The notes under the pieces: model-generated
The model's input: only the letters and a program-made list of their open reading frames with translations
Told to the model about the DNA's origin: nothing
The model's database searches: none
Assembly (NCBI GenBank): GCA_964569425.1
Contig: CAZMVD010000001.1
Location: 46,460-110,459, forward strand
DNA length: 64,000 nt
Direction: 5' to 3'
Source of the DNA: JACQXM01 sp964569425
Lineage (GTDB): Bacteria > Planctomycetota > Phycisphaerae > UBA1845
Part shown: piece by piece, positions 18,037-26,862 of the stretch
Position numbering within the stretch: position 1 is the stretch's first letter
How the letters are laid out: the number at the start of each line of letters is the position of its first letter
Translations under genes and position numbers: made by a program

Positions 18037-18103
18037 TCGGCGTCTGGACCGGAACCCGTTGAACGCGCGTGCCCTGTCGGATGGTCGCAGCAGGTCGCCG
18101 GAG

Positions 18104-18865
18104 CTACGCGCCGCGCGACCCTTGTTTGAACGGCGGCGGCACCTTCCACTCGCCCAGGAGCGCCACCATATCCACCACGCCGAGCAGTCGCGGCAGCGCG
18201 TAGGTTTCGCCGTACCGAACCCCCACCGAACCGCCTTCAACCCCAGCCCACGATCGAACATAGTGTTCCAGCCCCGCGAATCGCTCCCCGTCGAATTGCG
18301 AACGGTAACAGCGAATCGCCTCGATTTTCTGCTCCAGCGTATCGGAAATGTCCACCACGAACTGCGAGTGCCAATGGGTAATCTCCGCGGCAATCCGCGT
18401 CGGACGATAGACAAGGTGGTCCACCCGAAACGGCTCCGTCCCGCCAAAGCGGTCGTTCCACTTGGTGAACTGGGAATAAAACCGGGCAGCTTCCGTGATG
18501 AGCTGCGCCTGGTAGTGATCCGGCGAGGCACCCGGTGTCCGCCCGGCCATGCCGACAAGGATCTTCGGACGATACTTGCGCAATGCGGTGGCAAGGGCGT
18601 AGCGGGATTCCGGTCCATCCATAAGTACGCGGTTCGGCAGCCCCAGCATCTCGCAAACCTGAACCCCGAGCACTTCCGCCGCTGCCTGCATTTCGCGATC
18701 GCGGGTTTCGGGCGTGCCGCGGGGCGTGGGCTCGCCGTTGGTCATGTGCACCATGCCCACCCGGTAGCCCAGCTTGACCATCTGGGCGATCGTCCCACCC
18801 ATCCCGATCTCCAGGTCGTCGGGGTGCGGCGCCGTAAAGACGATATCGAGCGGAGCGTGCGGCAT
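18104..18865 (-). CDS. PIG-L / BshB-type zinc deacetylase
   Basis: The LmbE-like fold is shown by A-P-H-P-D-D-L-E-I-G at about residues 12-21, where His and the Asp pair bind zinc and act in catalysis. T-H-W-H-S-Q-F-V-V-D-I-S near residue 163 supplies the last zinc histidine. The family removes N-acetyl groups from GlcNAc-containing molecules such as GlcNAc-malate (bacillithiol synthesis) or GlcNAc-inositol. The pattern is closest to BshB1, but without bshA or bshC nearby the substrate is open. ATG codons at 18865 and 18877 are both plausible starts; I chose the one nearest the first strand. Confidence 0.85.
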   Translation of the reverse strand: MPHAPLDIVFTAPHPDDLEIGMGGTIAQMVKLGYRVGMVHMTNGEPTPRGTPETRDREMQAAAEVLGVQVCEMLGLPNRVLMDGPESRYALATALRKYRPKILVGMAGRTPGASPDHYQAQLITEAARFYSQFTKWNDRFGGTEPFRVDHLVYRPTRIAAEITHWHSQFVVDISDTLEQKIEAIRCYRSQFDGERFAGLEHYVRSWAGVEGGSVGVRYGETYALPRLLGVVDMVALLGEWKVPPPFKQGSRGA

Positions 18866-19083
18866 TCTACTGACCATTCCCAATTCGGCCCGGCGGGCCA
18901 AGTGGCCGCTCACGGCGTCGAAACTATAAAACACGTCCGGCGTGTGGGCAAACGACCGGCCAATCGCCGCTGAATCCGTCCGCCAGCACCAGGCGTGTTC
19001 CGTCCAGGTCTGTTCGCTTTTTCACAAGACACCGCGATATACTCGGCTGGCAATCGATTCGCCGGAATGATACAACACCATTC

Positions 19084-19578
19084 ATGTCTCGGACCGAATT
19101 TCAGGATAGCGATCGAGAGGAAATTGCCGCGTTCATTGAACGCCACTGGCACAGCCGCATTGTCATGAGTCGCGGCCGCGTGTTCTATCCTCATCAGGAG
19201 CAAGGATTCATTGAAAGGCGAGATGGTCGCCTTGTCGGCCTGCTGACCTACCACGCGGACGGCACCGACGGCATGGAAATCCTTACCCTGAACGCCACCC
19301 TGGAGGGCGCGGGAATCGGTTCCTCGTTGATGATATCCGCCATCGAAAAGGCCAGGCGGATCAGTTGCGGGAGGGTGTGGCTGACGACCACGAACGACAA
19401 CCTCCGGGTCATCGGCTTCTACCAGCGGCTGGGGTTCCGCATGGTGTCCATCAATCTTGGCGTGGTCGACGAAGCCCGCAAGATCAAACCGCAGATTCCT
19501 CTGTATGGCGAGCGCGGCGTTCGCATTCAGGACGAAGTCGTCATGGAACTTAGAATTGAGCCGTTTCTCGACCAATGA
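19084..19578 (+). CDS. GNAT-family N-acetyltransferase
   Basis: A single-domain GNAT of 164 residues. The central strand M-E-I-L-T-L-N is followed by the acetyl-CoA loop E-G-A-G-I-G-S-S-L (Q/R-x-x-G-x-G/A-type signature) and by N-L-R-V-I-G-F-Y-Q-R-L-G-F-R, the canonical C-terminal helix with the catalytic-region Tyr. The substrate is unknown. It is divergent from the PIG-L deacetylase gene, an acetyl-removing enzyme, so their proximity may be meaningful but no shared substrate is known. Confidence 0.88.
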   Translation: MSRTEFQDSDREEIAAFIERHWHSRIVMSRGRVFYPHQEQGFIERRDGRLVGLLTYHADGTDGMEILTLNATLEGAGIGSSLMISAIEKARRISCGRVWLTTTNDNLRVIGFYQRLGFRMVSINLGVVDEARKIKPQIPLYGERGVRIQDEVVMELRIEPFLDQ

Positions 19579-19852
19579 TCCAAACCGCCCCCTGGGGAAG
19601 ACAGTGACATTCCGGACGTCCGGTGTCCCTGACAGGTACGCAAAGTGTGCCGACTTGCCATTCCGGTGAACCTCGTGAGACATTTTTCTACAGCCTTGTG
19701 ACCAATTCGTGCATAGGTTCTCGCCCCGGAACCGGTTATGGTAAAGGGCCGGAGCCGAAGAACAGACCTGTGGAGCTTCGGTCGAGGTCTGAATATCGAG
19801 TGCCGGCGCCTGACGCGCCCCGCTGCAGGTAACGTCGCAGAAAGGAATGAGC

Positions 19853-21130
19853 ATGATGACCCCTTCTCGGAGCAGTCACAGCAGCAACACCCTTTGCCGA
19901 AATGGCTTGTCGTTCTGCTGCGGAGTGGGCCTGTGGTTAGTCGCGGCAGCGTCCGCCACAGCGCAATGGCCGCAATGGGGGGGGCCGCGCGGCGATTTTG
20001 ATGCCCAGGGCTCCCGTTTGGCGGCCAGTTGGCCCGAAGGCGGCCCGCGAAAAATCTGGACCCGGGAACTGGGTGACGGCTACTCCTCCATTCTCGTAGA
20101 GAATGATCGCCTGTACACGATGTACCGTGGGGAGGATCGCGAAAAGGCCATCGCCCTGAGCGCCACAACGGGAGAAACGATCTGGGAATACGCCTACGAT
20201 TCCCAGCCCTCGGAAGAGCACGTAAAGCAATTCGGCACCGGACCACGCGCCACCCCGGCCCTGGACGGCAACCGGCTGTTCGCCGTGGGCGTCTCGGGCA
20301 CCATGCACTGCCTCGACAAACGAGATGGAAAGCCGCAATGGTCCAAGGAGCTGTGGCGGGAACTGAAGGGATCGGTGCTCAACCACGGTTACTCTTCCAG
20401 CCCCTTGCCCTACAAAGAGCTGGTCATTGTGATGATCGGCGGCGAGGATCACGCGGTTGTCGCCCTGAACCAGTCCGATGGCACCATCGCATGGGCGAAA
20501 CACGGATTCGAGAACAGCTTCGCCAGCCCCAAGCTGATTACCGTCGACGGCGAGGACCAACTCGTATGCATGATGGATGGCGCCGTAGTTGGGTTGCGCC
20601 CGGCCGATGGCGAACTCCTTTGGCAATACACCGGTGGAGATCAGTTCCGCTTCAACGCCAGCCAGCCCATTTGGGGGCCGGACAACATCCTCTTTATCTC
20701 AGCGCCCGAGGCGGGGTCGCGCGGGCTGCGGTTGAAGCGCCAGGATGGCCGTACCAACGTGGAGGAACTCTGGTCCACCCGCAAAGTCCAGTTCTCTCAC
20801 GTGACCGCGGTGCGCGTCGGCGATTACGTGTACGGTTGCACCGGAGGCGGTCAGGGGCCTGTGTTCATGGCGGCCATCAACATTCGGGACGGCAATGTAG
20901 CCTGGCGGGAACGGGGTTTTGTAAAGTCCACCACATTGCTCGCCGGTGACTATCTGCTGGTACTTCAGGAAGACGGTGAATTGGTCCTCGCCACTGCTTC
21001 TCCCGAGAAGTTAACCGTCCACTCACGCGCCGCGGTCCTGGAGCGTGTTGCGTGGACCGTGCCGACCGTCGTCGGTAAGACGGCCTACGTGCGCGACTTG
21101 AAGTCGATCACCGCCCTCGACCTCGGCTGA
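19853..21130 (+). CDS. Secreted PQQ-type beta-propeller protein, copy 1
   Basis: AAAGGA at 19841-19846 favours the ATG at 19853, giving a signal peptide ending near A-T-A. The mature part begins Q-W-P-Q-W-G-G-P-R-G and then has repeated propeller blades with W and D/N-G turns (I-A-L-S-A-T-T-G-E-T-I-W-E, L-R-P-A-D-G-E-L-L-W-Q). This is the BamB / PQQ-like repeat fold. The quinone-binding and calcium residues of true PQQ dehydrogenases are not evident, so it is more likely a binding or scaffold protein in the periplasm. It is followed by a close paralogue. Confidence 0.85.
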   Translation: MMTPSRSSHSSNTLCRNGLSFCCGVGLWLVAAASATAQWPQWGGPRGDFDAQGSRLAASWPEGGPRKIWTRELGDGYSSILVENDRLYTMYRGEDREKAIALSATTGETIWEYAYDSQPSEEHVKQFGTGPRATPALDGNRLFAVGVSGTMHCLDKRDGKPQWSKELWRELKGSVLNHGYSSSPLPYKELVIVMIGGEDHAVVALNQSDGTIAWAKHGFENSFASPKLITVDGEDQLVCMMDGAVVGLRPADGELLWQYTGGDQFRFNASQPIWGPDNILFISAPEAGSRGLRLKRQDGRTNVEELWSTRKVQFSHVTAVRVGDYVYGCTGGGQGPVFMAAINIRDGNVAWRERGFVKSTTLLAGDYLLVLQEDGELVLATASPEKLTVHSRAAVLERVAWTVPTVVGKTAYVRDLKSITALDLG

Positions 21131-21285
21131 CCCTACGTTTTCTTACAATTTTCCGAATTTTCGGGAAGCGACGCCCCCTGCAGAACGATTATACTGACAG
21201 TCGTTCGGGCTCATGACCGCACACCGCTTTTCGTACTTGCGGCTGGGCTGCGCCTTGAGAGAGTCCAATAAAGAGGAATTACAAC

Positions 21286-22560
21286 ATGAAGATGAGGTCG
21301 CTGCTCCGCTCACTCGCCGCGTATCCAATGGCCGTTTCGCTTCCCGTCGTGGTAACACCAGTCGTGCAGCAGCCGTCGGCCGCCCACGCGCAATGGACCC
21401 AATGGGGCGGCCCGAAGGGCGATTTCAAGATCGATGCCAAAGGCTTGGCCACGACTTGGCCGGAAGAGGGACCCAGGAAACTCTGGTCTCGGGAACTGGG
21501 CGAAGGCTATTCCGCCATTCTCGCCGACGGCGGCCGGCTTTACACCATGTACCGCGCCGATGGCAAGGAGACAGTCATTGCGCTGGACGGCAAGACCGGC
21601 AAGACCGTGTGGGAGCATCCCTACGAATCTGCCCCCCACGAAACCCACGTCATGCAGTTTGGCGACGGGCCACGGTCCACACCCTTAATCGTCGGCGACC
21701 GCCTCTACACCATTGGCGTGGCCGGCAAGTTACTTTGCCTCGCCAAGGAAGACGGCAAGCTGTATTGGTCCAAGGACCTGTGGTCCGACTTGGGCGGAAC
21801 GATCCTCAATCATGGCTATTCCTCGAGTCCCATTCTCTACAAGGATTTCATCATCGTCTTGGTCGGCGGCGAGGGGCACAGCATCATGGCACTCGACCGT
21901 AACTCCGGCGCCGTCGTCTGGCAGCAGCACGACTTCGAGAATAGTTATTCAACACCCAAGGTGATTACCTTGGATGGGCACGACCACTTGATCACCTTTA
22001 TGGGCTCGGAAATCGTCGGCCTCAACCCCGCCACCGGCGACTTGCAATGGTCGTACGAAATCGGCAACCAATGGAAGCAGAACGTCTGCCCACCCGTCTG
22101 GGGGCCGGACAACCACCTGCTCTTCGCCACCCCGGAAGCGGGCGCCCGCGGCGTGAAGCTCACCCGCAATGGTGACAAAGTCGACGTCAACGAACTCTGG
22201 TCAACGCGGAAAATCCAGTTTTATCACACCAACGCCATCGGTATCGGCGATTACGTCTATGGTTCCACCGGTGGATCCACGGGCGGGCCGGCCTTCTTTG
22301 CAGCCATCAATACTCGAACCGGCGAAATCGCCTGGCGCGAACGCGGATTCGCCAAGGCCACCTCTTTGCTCGCGGATGACAAGATGCTCATTCTCGACGA
22401 GGATGGCCAGTTGGCCCTCGCCACGGTCACTCCCGAGAAACTGACTGTTCATGCCAAGGCGAACATCCTGGAAAAAGTCGCGTGGACGGCGCCCACACTC
22501 GTGGGTAAGACACTCTTCGTTCGCGACAAGAAGATGATCCACGCGCTCGACTTGGGTTAG
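21286..22560 (+). CDS. Secreted PQQ-type beta-propeller protein, copy 2
   Basis: AGAGGA sits 8 bases before the ATG. The signal peptide ends near A-A-H-A, followed by Q-W-T-Q-W-G-G-P-K-G-D-F, nearly the same mature N terminus as the preceding gene. Similarity continues over the whole length, down to shared blocks such as N-H-G-Y-S-S-S-P, E-L-W-S-T-R-K and A-W-R-E-R-G-F and the ending A-L-D-L-G. The pair is therefore a tandem duplication whose signal peptides have diverged. The 155-base spacer has no clear terminator, so co-transcription is possible. Role unknown. Confidence 0.85.
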   Translation: MKMRSLLRSLAAYPMAVSLPVVVTPVVQQPSAAHAQWTQWGGPKGDFKIDAKGLATTWPEEGPRKLWSRELGEGYSAILADGGRLYTMYRADGKETVIALDGKTGKTVWEHPYESAPHETHVMQFGDGPRSTPLIVGDRLYTIGVAGKLLCLAKEDGKLYWSKDLWSDLGGTILNHGYSSSPILYKDFIIVLVGGEGHSIMALDRNSGAVVWQQHDFENSYSTPKVITLDGHDHLITFMGSEIVGLNPATGDLQWSYEIGNQWKQNVCPPVWGPDNHLLFATPEAGARGVKLTRNGDKVDVNELWSTRKIQFYHTNAIGIGDYVYGSTGGSTGGPAFFAAINTRTGEIAWRERGFAKATSLLADDKMLILDEDGQLALATVTPEKLTVHAKANILEKVAWTAPTLVGKTLFVRDKKMIHALDLG

Positions 22561-22759
22561 AGTAGCGTCGGCTCGGGCCACTTTTCGGATTCCGAAGGAA
22601 CTCAACCGCCAATTCCCAATTGGCAGGCAGCACGTCAACCCGCGCCCGAGTTATCGGAACCTCGGCTGCGGAGTTCGGCCTTTTCTTACCGATAGGTCCA
22701 TCATTGAGCGCGTTATGGTCGCGCGCTCACTTGGGAGCGGCCTATCGGGCCGTAATTCC

Positions 22760-23083
22760 ATGGCAGAGAGTCCTTCACCTATTGCCACATCCGCCCTTCA
22801 GGCCGGTTTCCAGGCACGGGAAGTCGGCCGCGAACGCGATGCCGCCCAGACAGGATCCGCAGCAGCGGCAAGCCGGCAGGTCAAAAGCGTCGACGAAGCC
22901 GGCGCCACCGTGGAAACGGCCGATGCCGACGCCCGCGTATCGGCCGATGCAGAGGGCAGCGGTAGCCAGGGGCGACCGTTCGATGAATCGGAAGATCAAA
23001 CCGCGGAGCCACCGGCGCAGCGTTCTGACTCTGGCATCCGCCGGGACCCGGATGGACAATTGCACCTCGATGTTCAAGCGTAG
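22760..23083 (+). CDS. Small hydrophilic protein of unknown function
   Basis: A 107-residue acidic, probably disordered protein starting M-A-E-S-P-S-P-I-A-T-S. Ala, Asp, Glu, Gln and Ser dominate, with few hydrophobics apart from the last residues D-G-Q-L-H-L-D-V-Q-A. No Cys and no membrane segment are present. It lies 44 bases upstream of dapF on the same strand and could be co-transcribed. The orderly C-terminal motif and phase favour a real gene over chance, but no function can be assigned. Confidence 0.6.
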   Translation: MAESPSPIATSALQAGFQAREVGRERDAAQTGSAAAASRQVKSVDEAGATVETADADARVSADAEGSGSQGRPFDESEDQTAEPPAQRSDSGIRRDPDGQLHLDVQA

Positions 23084-23127
23084 CAGACCATTTCCCGCGC
23101 CGCCGCCCATCGCATAGAATAAGCGGC

Positions 23128-24012
23128 ATGAAGTTCATCAAGATGCACGGTTTGGGCAACGACTACGTTTTCGTAGACTGCTCGCTGGAGCCGTTGAGCA
23201 ATCCTGCCGCGCTGGCTAAGGAGCTGTCCGACCGACACACGGGCATCGGCTCCGACGGGCTCATCCTGATTCTGCCCTCTGGAACGGCGGATGCACGCAT
23301 GGAGATGTACAACGCCGACGGATCCCGGGCTGAAATGTGCGGCAACGGTCTCCGCTGCGTGGCCAAGTACGTATGCGAAAGAAACGGCGCCGATTCAACC
23401 GTGCTGCGAATCGAAACAGACGCCGGGACCAGGCACGTCGAATGCGACGTTGTTCGGGATGTCGTGCAGTCGGTGAGTGTGGACATGGGCGTGCCCATAC
23501 TGGAGCCCACGCGCATTCCGGTGCTTCTTGACGTTGGTCCCGTGATCGACCATCCGATCGAAGTGGACGGCCGGCACTTCAAGATGACCTGCGTGTCGAT
23601 GGGTAACCCTCATGCCGTGGTCTTCGTGGAGGATCCGCAGGCGATCGACCTGAAACGCATCGGTCCCGCGTTTGAAAACCACGCGTTATTTCCCCAGCGG
23701 GTCAACGCTCATTTTGTGCGAGTGGATGGCCCGCACCACCTGACCATGCGAACCTGGGAGCGGGGCGCGGGCGCCACCCGCGCCTGTGGTTCCGGCGCGT
23801 GCGCGGTGGGCGTTGCCGGTGCTTTGAGCGGTCGGACCATGCGTGAATTGACCATAACCCTGCCGGGTGGCGACTTGCGCATAGACTGGGCGGCAAACGA
23901 CCACGTGTGGATGACCGGACCGGCCGTGGAGGTCTTTCGCGGCGAATGGCGCGCCGAAGTCCCCGGTGCGACAATCAGCCCTCGGGCTCGCACTGCGGGA
24001 ATCCCCGCGTGA
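23128..24012 (+). CDS. dapF: Diaminopimelate epimerase
   Basis: It converts LL- to meso-diaminopimelate for peptidoglycan and lysine synthesis without a cofactor, using two cysteines. Both are present: E-M-C-G-N-G-L-R-C near residue 71 and R-A-C-G-S-G-A-C-A near residue 217. The start K-M-H-G-L-G-N-D-Y, the S-D-G-L-I-L-I segment and the substrate-contacting W-E-R-G-A-G are also present, so the enzyme should be active. Length 294 is slightly long because of a C-terminal extension. It indicates that this organism makes DAP, relevant to the MurD-like gene further along. Confidence 0.96.
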   Translation: MKFIKMHGLGNDYVFVDCSLEPLSNPAALAKELSDRHTGIGSDGLILILPSGTADARMEMYNADGSRAEMCGNGLRCVAKYVCERNGADSTVLRIETDAGTRHVECDVVRDVVQSVSVDMGVPILEPTRIPVLLDVGPVIDHPIEVDGRHFKMTCVSMGNPHAVVFVEDPQAIDLKRIGPAFENHALFPQRVNAHFVRVDGPHHLTMRTWERGAGATRACGSGACAVGVAGALSGRTMRELTITLPGGDLRIDWAANDHVWMTGPAVEVFRGEWRAEVPGATISPRARTAGIPA

Positions 24013-24063
24013 GGTGAATCGTGAAGTCGAGCAACCACCACACGCCCCAGAACATCCCAAACC

Positions 24064-24136
24064 GGGCCTGTAGCTCAGCGGTGAGAGCAGGCGACTCATA
24101 ATCGCTTGGTCGGGGGTTCGAATCCCTCCAGGCCCA
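24064..24136 (+). tRNA. tRNA with CAT anticodon, most like tRNA-Ile2
   Basis: A full cloverleaf of 73 bases: 7-bp acceptor GGGCCTG/CAGGCCC, D arm GCTC/GAGC, anticodon arm GGCGA-CTCATAA-TCGCT, a 5-base variable loop and a T arm with TTCGAAT. CCA is not encoded. The anticodon arm and variable region equal those of E. coli tRNA-Ile2, whose C34 is converted to lysidine by TilS so that it reads AUA. An elongator tRNA-Met cannot be excluded from sequence alone. Confidence 0.93.
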
Positions 24137-24230
24137 ACCGCCATGAGTGCCAGCAAGTGGCACCACTCAGCCGACCGCGCCGATTTCGCGATGGAAGATC
24201 GGCGTGGTCACGCTGCCCCGTCCTCAGGGG

Positions 24231-25430
24231 CTAACGATCGACTTCGCCCATCACCACGTCGATGCTGCCGATGATCGCGGGCACGTCGGCGAGCAGAACC
24301 TCGCGGCAAACGTGCGTGGTAATCGACAAATTGCAAAAGCTCGGCCCCCGCGCCTTGACGCGATAAGGAATCGCCGAGCCGTCTCCGCGGACATAAAACC
24401 CGAGCTGCCCCCGCGGGTTTTCCACCTCGGCGTACACCTCGTCATCCGGCAGCTTCAAGTTCTTCAGCTTCTCTGCTTGCGTCGGCCCGTCGCCCAGCCG
24501 ATCCAGCGCCTGCCGGATAATCCGCACCGACTGCACCATCTCCAACACACGCACGTAATACCGGCTCCAGCAATCCCCCACTACGACGCTCTCGGGAATC
24601 TCGCCGGAGCCGCCCGGCCGGGCGATGGGCACCTCGAAATCGTATTGCTCGTAGCCGTCGTATGGAAGCACTTTGCGCAGGTCCCAGCGGACGCCGCTGC
24701 CGCGCAGTACCGGCCCGGTAAGGCCGTAGGCAACCGCTTCGCCCGGGGAGATCACGCCCACCCTGGCCGTGCGTTTCACAAAAATGTGGTTGAAGCTGAG
24801 AAGGTTGTTGTAATCCTCGATCTTGGGCTCGAAGTAATCGAGAAACTCGCGGCAGCGGTCCACCCAGCCGTCGGGCAGGTCGTCGTGTACGCCGCCGACC
24901 GTGATGTAGCTGTACGTAAGCCGCGCGCCGCAGACCGCCTCAAACAGGTCGAGGATCATCTCCCGCTCGCGGAAGCAGTACAGGAACGGCGTAAACGCCC
25001 CCATGTCCAACCCATAGGTCCCCAGCGACACCAGGTGCGAGGCGACTCTGTTGAGTTCCGCAATGATCACCCGAATCGTCTGCCCGCGCGGCGGAACCAC
25101 CAGCCCGCACAGCCGCTCCACCGCCACCGCAAACGCCTGATTGTTGTTCATCCCCGCCAGATAATCCATGCGGTCGGTGTAGGGAATGTACTGATACGGC
25201 TGAAGATTCTCCCCGATCTTTTCGGCACAACGATGCAAATAGCCGATATGCGGAATGGCCTCGAGCACCAGTTCGCCGTCGGTGCGCAGCACCACCCGCA
25301 GCACGCCGTGCGTTGCCGGATGCTGCGGCCCCATGTTGACCAGCATCTCTTCCGTCCGCAGGTCACCCTGCACAGATCGATCTACGTCGATCAACACATC
25401 GGGAGGTGATTCAAGAACCATTTCCTTCAT
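24231..25430 (-). CDS. nuoD: NADH-quinone oxidoreductase subunit D
   Basis: The 49-kDa-type subunit of complex I that lines the quinone site together with NuoB. V-N-M-G-P-Q-H-P-A-T-H-G near the N terminus, G-Y-L-H-R-C-A-E-K, the Y-T-D-R-M-D-Y-L segment and the C-terminal S-I-D-V-V-M-G-E-V-D-R are all diagnostic. AAGGA lies 8 bases before the ATG at 25430, favouring it over an in-frame ATG three codons upstream. The first 20 bases overlap the end of the preceding small gene, suggesting coupled translation. Only nuoC and nuoD of the complex are in this window. Confidence 0.95.
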   Translation of the reverse strand: MKEMVLESPPDVLIDVDRSVQGDLRTEEMLVNMGPQHPATHGVLRVVLRTDGELVLEAIPHIGYLHRCAEKIGENLQPYQYIPYTDRMDYLAGMNNNQAFAVAVERLCGLVVPPRGQTIRVIIAELNRVASHLVSLGTYGLDMGAFTPFLYCFREREMILDLFEAVCGARLTYSYITVGGVHDDLPDGWVDRCREFLDYFEPKIEDYNNLLSFNHIFVKRTARVGVISPGEAVAYGLTGPVLRGSGVRWDLRKVLPYDGYEQYDFEVPIARPGGSGEIPESVVVGDCWSRYYVRVLEMVQSVRIIRQALDRLGDGPTQAEKLKNLKLPDDEVYAEVENPRGQLGFYVRGDGSAIPYRVKARGPSFCNLSITTHVCREVLLADVPAIIGSIDVVMGEVDR

Positions 25431-25776
25431 TGGTCGCATCCTTCTTGAGACGCCCGAGGTCCAGTTCCTCCGAAATCGAGCCGGGCGCCACAATCCTTTG
25501 GTAACAGGCGTCATACTCCTGTCCGGTCAGTGCATACAATCGGTAAAGACCGGCAAGCTCATCCGGCGCAATGTGATCTCTCAGGTAGGCCCATACGTGC
25601 TCCTGCCGCTTCTCGTCCGACATCCCCTCAAACGCGCTGGTCGCGACAATGGCATGCAGATTCCCCCAATCGTCCGCGAAGACCAAGACCTTTGACTCGG
25701 CTCGGTGCTGAACGAATTCCTGGAGTGCCAGATCTATATTCTCGGCAGCCCTTACGGTAACATTCTTCGCAACCAT
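25411..25776 (-). CDS. Small protein of unknown function, faintly BolA-like, between HEPN gene and nuoD
   Basis: GGAG lies 7 bases before the ATG. The 121-residue product is soluble and acidic. Its middle (V-A-T-S-A-F-E-G-M-S, then R-Q-E-H-V-W-A-Y-L, then L-T-G-Q-E) recalls the core of BolA/IbaG proteins, but a W-G-N-L-H insertion and poor agreement elsewhere make this tentative. It overlaps the upstream HEPN gene by 25 bases and nuoD by 20 bases, so the three are almost certainly translated from one message. It could be the partner or antidote of the HEPN protein. No Cys or membrane segment. Confidence 0.7.
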   Translation of the reverse strand: MVAKNVTVRAAENIDLALQEFVQHRAESKVLVFADDWGNLHAIVATSAFEGMSDEKRQEHVWAYLRDHIAPDELAGLYRLYALTGQEYDACYQRIVAPGSISEELDLGRLKKDATNEGNGS

Positions 25777-26195
25777 GGGATCACTCCAGCGCCCTCGCCA
25801 TTCAACGCATCGAGAAAGTCCCTTGTCCGGTGCTCGTCAACAAGCTCCGGAGCGCCGTATAGCAGATTCTCTCGTCCGTCGATCCCCCATTCATCCACAA
25901 TGAGTTGGAAACTCTGCTTAACCGGAGTAGATGCATAGAGCACACTCCGGAACCCACTATACATGACCAGTGCCTCGAGGTTGTGCGTCCGGAACGCATT
26001 CGGCAAGCCATCGAGTTTCAACGTGTGGCATACGGCAAGCTTGAGGAAACACTCTAAAGCACATCCGCCTGCAAACATGGCGCCTCGATAGCAGCCGGCT
26101 TGAAACAAGACGAACGATTCCGTCAAACCGGTCTCTCCAAGAACACGCAAGGCCTCGCGGCCGATAATCAAATGTGTTGAGTGGTGGACGGCCAC
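25752..26195 (-). CDS. HEPN-domain protein embedded between nuoC and nuoD
   Basis: A helical protein of 147 residues. Helix A-G-C-Y-R-G-A-M-F-A-G-G-C-A-L-E-C-F-L-K and the following T-H-N-L-E-A-L-V are the usual signature of the PF05168-type HEPN fold. HEPN proteins often pair with nucleotidyltransferases or act as RNases in toxin-antitoxin and defence systems. Here the expected R-x4-6-H catalytic pair is not clear (only R-T-H is seen), so it may be a non-catalytic binding domain. The start is GTG, 9 bases after the nuoC stop. No MNT nucleotidyltransferase is adjacent; the overlapping small gene takes that place. Confidence 0.75.
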   Translation of the reverse strand: MAVHHSTHLIIGREALRVLGETGLTESFVLFQAGCYRGAMFAGGCALECFLKLAVCHTLKLDGLPNAFRTHNLEALVMYSGFRSVLYASTPVKQSFQLIVDEWGIDGRENLLYGAPELVDEHRTRDFLDALNGEGAGVIPWLRRMLP

Positions 26196-26204
26196 GTAGT
26201 TGCC

Positions 26205-26738
26205 TCAATGCCGCGGATTCGTCAGCTCAAACTCCGTCGTCGCCGGGATCCCGTGGTACTCCATCGGAAACTCGTAGTCCTTCCGCAATGGGTGGCCCTC
26301 CCAGTCGTCCGGGCACAGAATCCGCCGCAGATCCGGGTGGTCCGTAAATGTAATCCCCATCAGGTCATACGCCTCGCGCTCGTGCCAGTCGGCCGCCGGC
26401 CACACGTCCGCCACCGACGGAATCTCCGGCTTGTCCCGATCGGTAACCACCCGCACCGCGAACTCGACCGTCCGCGTCGCCAGCTCCGCGGGCCGGTCAG
26501 TCGGAACGTGCTGCAAGTCGTACACGCAGGCAAGCTTGTTGTCGGCCAGCAGATCCAGCGCCGAAACGCACCGCAGCAAGTTGAGCCGCAGCCGCGGTTC
26601 ATCACGCAGAAAATTCGCCACACGCAGCCACGCCCCCGCCGCGACAACCGCGTAAGGGTGCCGGCCCTCCAGAACGGTGTCCTCAATGTCAGCGCCAAAC
26701 TGCTTCTTGAGCAGCTCGCAAATCTCTTCCGGTGCCAT
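26205..26738 (-). CDS. nuoC: NADH-quinone oxidoreductase subunit C
   Basis: The 30-kDa-type subunit of the peripheral arm of complex I. The diagnostic block W-H-E-R-E-A-Y-D-L-M-G-I and D-W-E-G-H-P-L-R-K-D-Y is near residues 118-156. Length 177 is normal for a stand-alone NuoC. The order nuoC-(HEPN)-(small)-nuoD keeps the normal nuoC-to-nuoD direction but with two foreign genes between. No nuoA or nuoB precedes it: the next upstream gene, 124 bases away, is a metallo-hydrolase. Confidence 0.94.
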   Translation of the reverse strand: MAPEEICELLKKQFGADIEDTVLEGRHPYAVVAAGAWLRVANFLRDEPRLRLNLLRCVSALDLLADNKLACVYDLQHVPTDRPAELATRTVEFAVRVVTDRDKPEIPSVADVWPAADWHEREAYDLMGITFTDHPDLRRILCPDDWEGHPLRKDYEFPMEYHGIPATTEFELTNPRH

Positions 26739-26862
26739 GGATCAATCCAAGGGTTCGCCAAATCGCCCTGACCGTCTACGCCGAACCGGCCCTGCGACGG
26801 CATTGCGTCGGAATCGATTCTATTCGACAACAGCGGCAGGGCCAAGGTCGTCGGCACCGGCG

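Noticed and set aside
18910..19854. Minus-strand frame of 314 codons around the GNAT gene
   Set aside because: It covers the GNAT on the other strand, which has a full acetyl-CoA motif; the minus product lacks any domain.
22608..22624. Hairpin GCCAATT-CCC-AATTGGC after the second propeller gene
   Set aside because: It is a perfect 7-bp stem but no T-tract follows, so I did not call a terminator.
24147..25409. Plus-strand frame of 420 codons opposite nuoD
   Set aside because: The minus strand encodes an unmistakable NuoD; the antisense product has no family signature.
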